64,000 nucleotides of DNA from Candidatus Rubneribacter avistercoris (GTDB lineage: Bacteria > Actinomycetota > Coriobacteriia > Coriobacteriales > Eggerthellaceae): positions 30,600-94,599 of the forward strand of contig DXCU01000059.1 in the NCBI GenBank assembly GCA_019115845.1, given 5' to 3'. Made by a program: the position numbers and the translations under genes. Position 1 is the stretch's first letter. Each line of letters opens with the position of its first letter. The notes under the pieces were generated by a model. The model had not been told where the DNA came from. It ran no database searches and was given only the letters and a program-made list of their open reading frames with translations. Of the stretch, positions 57,710-64,000 are shown piece after piece.

Positions 57710-58366
57710 ATGGCGAACTATGCGATCGTAACGGATCTGAACCGCTGCACCGGATGCCTCGCCTGCACGGTGGCGTGCAAGGCCATCAACGGCGTGCCGG
57801 TGGGCAACTTCTGGATCAAGACGCTGCGCGTGGGCCCGCATCCCAAAACGGAGGGGGCGCAGTTCCCCGACGTCGAGATGTACTTCCTTCCCGTGCAGTG
57901 CCAGCACTGCGAGAACCCCGAGTGCGTGAAGGTGTGCCCCACCGAGGCGTCCCACGTGCGCGAGGACGGCACCATCCAAGTGGACAAGTCCAAGTGCATC
58001 GGCTGCCAGTTCTGCGCGATGGCCTGCCCCTACGGCGTGCGCTACCTCAACGAGGAGGAGCGCGTGGTGGAGAAATGCACCATGTGCGAGCAGCGCATCT
58101 CCCAAGGTGAGCTGCCGCAATGCGTCAGCCAGTGCGGCGCCCGGGCGCGCTTTTTCGGCGACCTTGACCAGGGCGTGGACAATTTCGAGGGGCCGGCGCA
58201 TCCCGACAGCCCCGGCTGCCAGTACGACGAGATGACCAAGACGCGCGTGAAGCTGAAGGACTACGTTGAGCCGTACTCCGAAAGCGACATCCACCGTCTG
58301 GTGGACGCGGGCAACGGCCCCAAGCTCATGTACCTCATGCGCGAGGGCCGGAAGTGGAGGGAGTAG
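57710..58366 (+). CDS. DmsB-type iron-sulfur electron-transfer subunit
   Basis: The 218-residue protein has four cysteine clusters in the DmsB/NrfC arrangement: CTGCLACTVAC (13-23), CQHCENPECVKVCP, CIGCQFCAMACPYG and CTMCEQRISQGELPQCVSQC, so four [4Fe-4S] clusters are expected. It has no signal sequence and would be co-exported with the Tat-bearing catalytic subunit. It passes electrons from the membrane anchor to the molybdenum site. The start follows AAGGAGG, 15 bp after the catalytic subunit, and the spacing indicates one operon. Confidence 0.93.
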   Translation: MANYAIVTDLNRCTGCLACTVACKAINGVPVGNFWIKTLRVGPHPKTEGAQFPDVEMYFLPVQCQHCENPECVKVCPTEASHVREDGTIQVDKSKCIGCQFCAMACPYGVRYLNEEERVVEKCTMCEQRISQGELPQCVSQCGARARFFGDLDQGVDNFEGPAHPDSPGCQYDEMTKTRVKLKDYVEPYSESDIHRLVDAGNGPKLMYLMREGRKWRE

Positions 58367-58369
58367 AAC

Positions 58370-59272
58370 ATGCATCCTGAATGGCCTCTTATTCTCTTCA
58401 CGTTCTTCCTGTGCGTAGCCGGCGGCACGTTGGCCGTGCAGGGCCTGCTGTGCGTGCTGGGCAAAGGCAAGAAGATGCAAATCGCTTCGCTTGCGGTGTC
58501 GCTGGCGACGCTGGCGGTGGGCGGCATCGCGGTGTTCATGCACCTGCAGCACTGGGAGCGCATCTTCAACGGCTTCGGCCACATCACGTCCGGCATCACG
58601 CTGGAGTTCATCGGCTGCATCGTGTTCGCGGTGGTGCTGGTGCTGTACTTCCTCATGATGCGCCGCTCCGAGGACGGCATGGCGCCCAAGTGGTGCGGCG
58701 TGCTGGCCATCGTGGTGGGCCTGGGGCTGCCGGCTGTGACCGGCGACAGCTACCTCATGGAGGCGCTGCCCTCGTGGGACACGCCGCTGCTCATTGCGTA
58801 CTACGTGGTGAACGCCGTGTTCATGGGCGGATTGACGGCGACTGTCGTCGCGGGCGTCACCGGCGCCGACGACGCGCAGGAGCTTGCGCTCAAGGCGTCG
58901 CTTGCCGGCGGCGTGCTGCAGCTGGCGGTGGTGCTGGTGTACGCGCTGGTCATCAACGGGTCGGCGGGCCTGTACTCGGCCGAGATCCAGTACTACTTCG
59001 ACCCGACGCTGCCCGATGTGGCCATGGTTGACCGCGCGGGCATCGTGGGCAGCATCTTGGCGGGATCGCAGGCCGTGGCGTTTTGGCTGGGCGCCATCGC
59101 GGTGGGCATCGCGGCCCCCGTGGCGCTGACGTGGCTGGCGCTGCGACAGAAGGCGGCCGGCACGAAGCTTGCGGGCTATGCGGGCGCGGCGCTGGCGTGC
59201 TGCGCCGTGGGGGGCATCTGCTGGAGGGTCATCCTGTACGTGGTGGCCATCAGCGTGTTCGCCCTGTACTAG
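58370..59272 (+). CDS. DmsC-type membrane anchor subunit
   Basis: The 300-residue protein has eight membrane helices and the features of DmsC-like quinol-binding anchors (PLILFTFFLCVAGGTLAVQG, a helix with QHWERIFNGFGHITSG, GGLTATVV). It docks the two soluble subunits and oxidises menaquinol. It begins 3 bp after the iron-sulfur gene. No heme-ligand His pair typical of NrfD/cytochrome b types is obvious, in agreement with the DmsC group. Confidence 0.88.
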   Translation: MHPEWPLILFTFFLCVAGGTLAVQGLLCVLGKGKKMQIASLAVSLATLAVGGIAVFMHLQHWERIFNGFGHITSGITLEFIGCIVFAVVLVLYFLMMRRSEDGMAPKWCGVLAIVVGLGLPAVTGDSYLMEALPSWDTPLLIAYYVVNAVFMGGLTATVVAGVTGADDAQELALKASLAGGVLQLAVVLVYALVINGSAGLYSAEIQYYFDPTLPDVAMVDRAGIVGSILAGSQAVAFWLGAIAVGIAAPVALTWLALRQKAAGTKLAGYAGAALACCAVGGICWRVILYVVAISVFALY

Positions 59273-59340
59273 CGGGACGGCGGGCGCGCGTCCGGGGCGT
59301 TCTGGTCGGCGCTTCCGGGTGCGGCCCGCATGCGAGCGCG

Positions 59341-59455
59341 GCCTGCGGTTGCGGCTCGGGCTTGCGGCTTGCGGCCCGGGTCCGCAGTCTGCTGTTCGCG
59401 GCCTGCGGCTGCGGCCCGGGTCCGCGGTCTGCGGCCCGCTGTTCGCGGCTCGCTT
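59341..59455 (+). repeat. GC-rich tandem repeats after the anchor gene
   Basis: GCGGCCCGGGTCCGC occurs at 59371-59385 and 59411-59425 (40-bp period), followed by repeated GCTGTTCGCG (59391-59400 and 59438-59447). They lie in the 301-bp gap 59273-59573 that splits the anchor gene from the second half of the operon; no gene is supported in it. Confidence 0.6.
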
Positions 59456-59457
59456 GA

Positions 59458-59540
59458 AAACGCATGACGGAGAGGGCTTGGGTCCCGGTTGCGGCCTCGC
59501 TTTTCGCGGCGCGGCCCAAGCCCTTTCGCTTATGCGGTTT
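59458..59540 (+). promoter_or_regulatory. Nested hairpin upstream of the second half of the operon
   Basis: An outer stem (59458-59465 with 59532-59540, one bulged G) encloses a perfect 10-bp stem (59473-59482 with 59515-59524). It ends 33 bp before the next start codon and could be a partial terminator, a processing signal or a leader for an independent transcript. Confidence 0.55.
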
Positions 59541-59573
59541 CCTGTGCATTCCAGAAGCGAAGAGGAGAGGAAC

Positions 59574-60359
59574 ATGAGCGAAGACGAGAAGGTTGGGGCG
59601 CACGGCGCCGACGCCGGGACGGGGGGCGCGCAGGAAGCGGGCGGCCCTGCTTTCGCAGGAGGCGCCCGGGAGGCGGACGCCGCCGCAGGGGGCGCGCAGG
59701 ACGCGGAGCGCAGGCGCGCCAAGGAGCCTTTGAGCGTGTCGCGCCGGTCGCTGCTCATCGGCGCAGGCGGCACGGCGGCGCTTCTGGGTTTGGGGGCGCT
59801 GCGCTACGCCGGGCACAACCCGCTTGTGCGCCCGCCGGGAGGCCAGGACGAGTCGCACCTGGTGAGCGCCTGCATTCGCTGCGAAAAATGCTACGAGGCG
59901 TGCCCGCGCGGCGTCATCGTGCCGGCGCACGTGGAAGACGGGCTTTTGGGCATGCGCTCTCCGGCGCTGAGCTTCGACGATGGCTGGTGCGATTTCTGCG
60001 CGCAGGAAAACGGCGGCGTGCCGCTGTGCGTGGCCACGTGCCCCACCGAGGCGCTGGCCTTGCCGGAGGGGGCTGTGGCGCAGAGCACCGTGCTGGGTTT
60101 GGCCGTCATCGACGAGGCCCAGTGCCTGGCGTTTCGCGACACGGGGTGCCGTTACTGCTACGACGCGTGCGTGGAGGCCGGCTTCGACGCCATAGAGCTT
60201 TCCACCGAGGGGGCCAACCCCCAGCCGCACGTCATCGAGGACAAATGCGTGGGCTGCGGCGCCTGCGAGAGCGTGTGCGTGTCGTTGAAGGCGGGTTCCA
60301 TCGCCTCCGGAGCGACAAAGCGGGCTGTTGTGGTGCGCCCGTTGGAAACGTTGGAGTAA
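59574..60359 (+). CDS. Exported ferredoxin-type protein, NapG/MauM-like
   Basis: The 261-residue protein has a Gly/Ala-rich N-terminal extension of about 45 residues, a Tat signal (SRRSLLIGAGG), and four Cys clusters: CIRCEKCYEACP, a CDFCAQENGGVPLCVATCP type cluster, CRYCYDACVE and CVGCGACESVC. This is the NapG/MauM pattern; such proteins sit on the outer face and carry electrons from NapH-like proteins. The ATG follows AGAGGAGAGG. The long low-complexity N-terminus before the Tat signal is odd. Confidence 0.88.
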   Translation: MSEDEKVGAHGADAGTGGAQEAGGPAFAGGAREADAAAGGAQDAERRRAKEPLSVSRRSLLIGAGGTAALLGLGALRYAGHNPLVRPPGGQDESHLVSACIRCEKCYEACPRGVIVPAHVEDGLLGMRSPALSFDDGWCDFCAQENGGVPLCVATCPTEALALPEGAVAQSTVLGLAVIDEAQCLAFRDTGCRYCYDACVEAGFDAIELSTEGANPQPHVIEDKCVGCGACESVCVSLKAGSIASGATKRAVVVRPLETLE

Positions 60360-60371
60360 GGGGGTCTCGTC

Positions 60372-61499
60372 ATGAAGGCAAGCAAGATCCGCACCGTCGT
60401 GGCGACCGTCGTGTTCGCGGTGCTGTGTATTGGGCTGGTGGTCGGCGTCAACCTGGGGACGCTTTCGGGCTTCGGTTGGAACGACATCGCGGCGCTGTGC
60501 CCCCTGGGGGCCATCGCCACCATGATAGCCACGAAGACGTTCGTGCCGCGTGCGGCGGTGTCAATCGCGATCATGGCCGTGCTCGTGTTCTTCGTGGGCC
60601 GTGCGTTTTGCGGGTGGGTGTGCCCCGTGCCGGTGCTCGACCGCGTGCGCGGGTTCTTCCGTTCGCCCAAGAAGCGTCGTCAGCTGGAGGAGCGGCGTCG
60701 CAACGAGATGCTGGGCATCGCGCGCGGCGAGATGGGCGCGGCCGGCGCTTCCGCGATCGACGCGGCTGCGGCGGACGGCGGCGACGCGGCTACGGCGGGC
60801 GACGCGGCCCCGGCAGCCGCCGGTGCGGCTGCGAGGACCGGGGCGGCCCAGACGGCCGGCGGCGCTGCGGCCCCGGCCCCGGCGCCCGATGCCGCCGCGG
60901 CAGCTGCGGCTCCGGCGAAGCACGGCTGCGCCTCCTGCGGCGGTTGCAAGCAAACGCGCAAGAAGCTGGACTCGCGCCATTACGTGCTGGGCGGGGCGCT
61001 GCTCTCCACGGCCGTCTTCGGGTTTCCGGTGTTTTGCCTGGTGTGCCCCATCGGGCTCACCTTCGCCACGGTGCTTGTGCTCTGGCGGTTGTTCGCGTTC
61101 GGCGACATGACGTGGTCGGTGGTGCTCGTGCCCGCCGTCCTGGTGGCCGAGCTGGTGTTTTTGCGCAAGTGGTGCACGCGGTTCTGCCCGTTGGCGGGCC
61201 TTATGAACCTGGTGTCGCGGTTCGGCCGCACGTGGAAGCCGGTCATCGACGACGCCAAGTGCCTGGAGACGGGCAAGAAAACGCCGTGCTCGCGGTGCGC
61301 CATGGCGTGCGACGCCGACATCAACCTGCGCCACCCCGATTACGGCGAGCGCACGCTGGCGGACTGCACGCGTTGCCGCGCCTGCGTGGACGCGTGTCCC
61401 ACCGGAGCCGTCAGCATGCCGTTCACGTTCAAGAAAGACGGCGCGACGGGCCAGGCGAAGGTGGTGCTTGCCAAGGGCGAGGAAAGCTCGGCGCGTTAA
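60372..61499 (+). CDS. Membrane ferredoxin, NapH-like, with an Ala-rich insertion
   Basis: The 375-residue protein has four or five membrane helices and paired cysteine motifs at their ends (LCPLGAI, FCGWVCPVP, CLVCPIG, WCTRFCPLAG), then two [4Fe-4S] clusters (CSRCAMACD, CTRCRACVDACPTG), as in NapH and CcoG-type proteins. Between about 100 and 200 it has an inserted Ala/Gly/Pro-rich loop ending in CASCGGCKQTRKK, a further CxxCxxC. It probably oxidises menaquinol or passes electrons to the NapG-like protein made 12 bp upstream. Confidence 0.88.
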   Translation: MKASKIRTVVATVVFAVLCIGLVVGVNLGTLSGFGWNDIAALCPLGAIATMIATKTFVPRAAVSIAIMAVLVFFVGRAFCGWVCPVPVLDRVRGFFRSPKKRRQLEERRRNEMLGIARGEMGAAGASAIDAAAADGGDAATAGDAAPAAAGAAARTGAAQTAGGAAAPAPAPDAAAAAAAPAKHGCASCGGCKQTRKKLDSRHYVLGGALLSTAVFGFPVFCLVCPIGLTFATVLVLWRLFAFGDMTWSVVLVPAVLVAELVFLRKWCTRFCPLAGLMNLVSRFGRTWKPVIDDAKCLETGKKTPCSRCAMACDADINLRHPDYGERTLADCTRCRACVDACPTGAVSMPFTFKKDGATGQAKVVLAKGEESSAR

Positions 61500-62666
61500 A
61501 TGGCGGGGAATCGGAGCATACTGGGTGTGCTGGAGGGCGTGGACGGCGCGGCCGTGCGCGTGCGCCAAGACAGGTGCGCCAAGGTGCGCAACCGCAACGT
61601 GGAGTGCCTGAGGTGCGCCGAGGCGTGCACGTCCGGGTGCATCGCGCTTGTTGACGGGCGGCTTGCGGTGGACGCGCGGAAATGCGTGGGGTGCGGCACC
61701 TGCGCCACGGTGTGCCCCACCTGCGCGCTTGAGGCGCGCAACCCCGCAGACGCCCAGCTTGAGCAGGCGTGCCTGGCAGCGCGGCAGGGCGACGAGGTGG
61801 CAATCGCGTGCGAGCAGGTGCGGCGGGCCTTGTCGGGGCTGCTGGTTGAAGGGCGCGCGGCGGGCGTGGTGTGCCTGGGGCGCGTGGACGAGTCGCTGGT
61901 CTGCGCGCTGGCCGTCAAGGGCGTGCGCCGCGTGCGCCTGGTGTGCGGCGAATGCTCGCGGTGCGCGCAAAAGCCGGGGCTGGACACCGCTCGCTTGGTG
62001 GCCGCCGAGGCCAACGGGCTGCTTGCGGCTTGGGGCAGCGACGCGCGCGTGCTGGTGACGCGCGACGTGCCCGCCTTCGCCCTGGCCGACGGGGTCAATA
62101 CGGATACGGCGCGGCGGGCGCTGGACGCGTACTTCGCGCAGGAGCGCGGAAACGAGCCGGTGAACCCCGACGGGCCTGACCACGCGGCCTCCGGCTCTTC
62201 CGATGCCTTTGCCGTGGTGCGCGTCATGAAGGACGGCACCCTGCCCCACTTCCTTCCCAATCGGCGCGAACGGGTGCTCGACAGCCTTGCGCAGTTGGGG
62301 GAGCCGCAGGTCGATGCGCTGGCAAGCCGGTTGTGGGGAAGCGTGGTCATCGACGGCGCGCGCTGTTCGTCGTGCCGTATGTGCGCGACGTTCTGCCCAA
62401 CCGGCGCCATTCGCAAATTCGACGACGAGGACGGTGCGTTCGGCGTGCTTCACGCTCCCGCCGACTGCGTGAAATGCGGCAGCTGCCGCGACATCTGCCC
62501 GGAGGGCGCCATCATTCTGCGCGATGAGGCGCGCACGGCGTTTTTGACGAGCGGTGCCGCGCATCGCTACGCCATGGCGCCGCGTCCGGTGCAGCTGGGC
62601 AACGCGCAGCAGATCGTCAACACCATGCGGGAACGCATGAAGGGAACGAACATCTTCGAAAGGTGA
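61500..62666 (+). CDS. Soluble polyferredoxin, last gene of the molybdoenzyme operon
   Basis: The 388-residue protein starts with the base after the stop of the membrane ferredoxin and has no clear Shine-Dalgarno nearby, so it is translationally coupled. It contains CLRCAEACTSGC, CVGCGTCATVCP, a CGECSRC motif and, at the C-terminus, CSSCRMCATFCPTG and CVKCGSCRDICPEG, suggesting four [4Fe-4S] clusters plus an extra metal site. No signal peptide or membrane segment is seen, so it works in the cytoplasm and could link ferredoxin to the membrane protein. The central domain (about 85-230) is not recognised. Confidence 0.82.
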   Translation: MAGNRSILGVLEGVDGAAVRVRQDRCAKVRNRNVECLRCAEACTSGCIALVDGRLAVDARKCVGCGTCATVCPTCALEARNPADAQLEQACLAARQGDEVAIACEQVRRALSGLLVEGRAAGVVCLGRVDESLVCALAVKGVRRVRLVCGECSRCAQKPGLDTARLVAAEANGLLAAWGSDARVLVTRDVPAFALADGVNTDTARRALDAYFAQERGNEPVNPDGPDHAASGSSDAFAVVRVMKDGTLPHFLPNRRERVLDSLAQLGEPQVDALASRLWGSVVIDGARCSSCRMCATFCPTGAIRKFDDEDGAFGVLHAPADCVKCGSCRDICPEGAIILRDEARTAFLTSGAAHRYAMAPRPVQLGNAQQIVNTMRERMKGTNIFER

Positions 62667-62707
62667 GCCTTCGCATCCCTCCTCTTCGCTCGCGGAGGCT
62701 TCGCCGC

Positions 62708-62748
62708 GCCCGTGCCGGGGTTCCCCCTGTCCCGGCACGGGCCTTTTT
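62708..62748. terminator. Terminator at the end of the molybdoenzyme operon
   Basis: GCCCGTGCCGGG (62708-62719) pairs with CCCGGCACGGGC (62731-62742) and TTTTT (62744-62748) follows. It also overlaps the stop of the opposing EamA gene. Confidence 0.9.
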
Positions 62749-63676
62749 ATGCCCTTTCGCGGACCTTCCCCCGTCTGCGCGTCGCGCGCGAGGGCAGGTA
62801 CTCGCTCACCACGATGCCGGCGAAGATGAGCGCGAATCCGGCGAACAGCGGGCCGGTGATCGCCTCGCCCAAAAACAGCAGGGAGAACGTCACGCCGAAC
62901 ACCGACTCGGTGGCCAGGAACAGCGACGCCGGCGCCGGATCGACGTGCGCCACCGCGATGTTCTGAAGCAGCAGCGCAATGCACGAGGCGAACACGGCCA
63001 GATAGCCCAGGCTCAGCCACGTGTCGAGGTCGAGCGCGGCGAACGCGGGCATCGGCTCGAACACAAGCCCCGCCCCGAAGCCCAGCGCGCCGGCAACCAG
63101 AAACTGCACGACGGTGAGCAGCGCCATGTCGCGCCCCTGCGCGTATTTCGCCGTGAACAGCACGTGCAAGCTTAAAAAGAACGCGGACAAAAGCGTGACC
63201 AGGTCGCCGAGGCGCAGCGAGAATCCGGCCGCTCCGGCGAACGACACGCATCCCACGCCCGCGACGCACACGAGCGCCGCCGCTATGTTGAAGCGCGTCG
63301 GCCGCGGTCCGCGCAGCGCCCAACCCAAAAACGGGATGATGACGCAGTACAGCGATGTGAGAAACGCGCTGTTCGAGGCGGTGGTGTCGGTGAGTCCGGT
63401 GGAGTTCGCCCAATAGGACAGGAACAAGAACATGCCCAACACCGACCCTTTCCGCAGATGGTCGGCGTTGAGGGTGCGCTTGAGCTTTGGCAGCATGAGG
63501 ACGCCCAGGATGATGCCGGCCGCTGTGAAGCGCACGCCCACAAGCCAGGCCGGCGGGAACTGGTCGACGGTCGATTTGATGACGACCGTGCCCAAACCCC
63601 AGATGGCGGCCGCAACGAGCAGGAGCACCTTGTAGGTCCACAGCGGGCGGGTCGTCTGTTGTTGGGCGGCGGCCAT
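62747..63676 (-). CDS. EamA/DMT-family transporter
   Basis: The 309-residue protein has ten membrane helices in two EamA repeats: WTYKVLLLVAAAIWGLGTVVIKSTVDQFPPAWLVGVRF and GDLVTLLSAFFLSLHVLFTAKYAQG with ATESVFGVTFSLLFLGEAITGP. Members export or import metabolites such as amino acids; this substrate is unknown. The start is uncertain: ATG 63676 has an AAGGAG 16 bp and an AAGGT 9 bp upstream, while ATG 63733 gives a longer tail without a ribosome site. No partner gene is adjacent. Confidence 0.85.
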   Translation of the reverse strand: MAAAQQQTTRPLWTYKVLLLVAAAIWGLGTVVIKSTVDQFPPAWLVGVRFTAAGIILGVLMLPKLKRTLNADHLRKGSVLGMFLFLSYWANSTGLTDTTASNSAFLTSLYCVIIPFLGWALRGPRPTRFNIAAALVCVAGVGCVSFAGAAGFSLRLGDLVTLLSAFFLSLHVLFTAKYAQGRDMALLTVVQFLVAGALGFGAGLVFEPMPAFAALDLDTWLSLGYLAVFASCIALLLQNIAVAHVDPAPASLFLATESVFGVTFSLLFLGEAITGPLFAGFALIFAGIVVSEYLPSRATRRRGKVRERA

Positions 63677-63898
63677 AGGTTCGGTTACCTTGCTCCTTTC
63701 GTGCGCTTCCCTTTGCGGCTTCGGTTGTGCCATTGTAACAGGGGCCGGTTGCGCCCGCAGCACGCGCCGCGGCCCCGCCATCCGCCGACGGAGAAAAACG
63801 AGGAAAAATAAGGGCCGGCCGCAACGGATAATCGTGAAAAGGTCCCAAAAGTAGAAAAACGGCACGCATCAGGGGGTGCGGACGTTTTTCCGGACGGC

Positions 63899-64000
63899 CT
63901 AGGCGGCCAGCCCCAGCCGCCTCCTGCGGCCGGCTATCGTATCGTACACCTTGCGCCCTCCCTCGTCGAACGCCTTCAGCCTCCCCTCCCGGTACCAGCG
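63899..64000 (-). CDS. C-terminal end of a basic protein cut by the window edge, possibly a transposase
   Basis: The last 33 residues before a TAG stop are visible (WYREGRLKAFDEGG, then VYDTIAGRRRRLGLAA). The Arg-rich, charged end resembles the tails of some insertion-sequence transposases, but no catalytic motif is in view. It cannot be assigned further. Confidence 0.45.
   Translation of the reverse strand, partial: RWYREGRLKAFDEGGRKVYDTIAGRRRRLGLAA

Noticed and set aside
56375..59773. 1132-codon open frame on the minus strand
   Set aside because: Antisense to four genes of the molybdoenzyme operon with known domains.

Overview
The window is high-GC DNA (very GC-rich third codon positions, no introns, dense operons) that looks like the chromosome of an anaerobic gut actinobacterium of the Coriobacteriia, most like the Eggerthellaceae (Eggerthella/Gordonibacter type). 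The indicators are two LuxR-type regulators fused to multi-pass membrane domains, a Tat/lipoprotein flavin reductase, a molybdopterin respiratory operon with its own chaperone, an indolepyruvate:ferredoxin oxidoreductase, an NRMT-type NRAMP transporter like the one characterised in Eggerthella lenta, and the actinobacterial fhaA-fhaB-pstP-rodA/pbpA-pknB cluster. This taxonomic call is inference from gene content, not from a search.

Layout. 0-4 kb: end of a cell-surface protein, then a YhaO/YhaN-like nuclease-ATPase pair. 4-7.6 kb: a membrane LuxR regulator followed by a flavin reductase. 7.8-11.8 kb: purA, purD and a radical-SAM HemW-like protein. 12-17.6 kb: a giant (1862 aa) surface protein. 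17.6-20.3 kb: a repeat-rich zone with a MITE-like palindrome, tRNA-Phe, purE, a zinc-ribbon gene and a degenerate tandem array. 20.3-25.9 kb: iorAB, a Fic protein and paaK with a structured mRNA leader (aromatic amino acid catabolism). 26-34 kb: solute symporter, YdcF-like protein, Rrf2 regulator, an NRMT/MgtE-N metal transport pair, tRNA-Arg and a lipoprotein. 34.4-36.9 kb: an osmoprotectant/ergothioneine-type ABC system. 37-44.8 kb: the cell-wall/Ser-Thr kinase operon, in which RodA and the transpeptidase are one polypeptide. 45-48.3 kb: repeats, a second membrane LuxR and a secreted protein. 48.6-62.7 kb: a winged-helix protein plus TorD-like chaperone, a degenerate helicase pair on the opposite strand, and a six-gene molybdoenzyme/iron-sulfur operon. 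The right end has an EamA transporter and the tail of a basic, possibly transposase, protein.

How the parts fit. Three perfect copies of the ParB-binding parS palindrome (4165, 20272, 22300), plus weaker ones, and the pknB cluster suggest the window lies near the chromosome origin. A shared palindromic box (core CC-[TC][TC]TG-[N]-GGATGAT) lies upstream of the second LuxR gene, upstream of the winged-helix/chaperone pair and upstream of the molybdoenzyme operon, suggesting one regulon. The NRMT-type transporter and a MgtE-N/CBS protein are 3 bp apart and probably form one regulated Mg2+/metal uptake unit. A dispersed palindromic repeat family (GTTAAACC-N4-5-TGAC) occupies intergenic gaps at 17.8-18.2, 34.4 and 45.1-45.6 kb.
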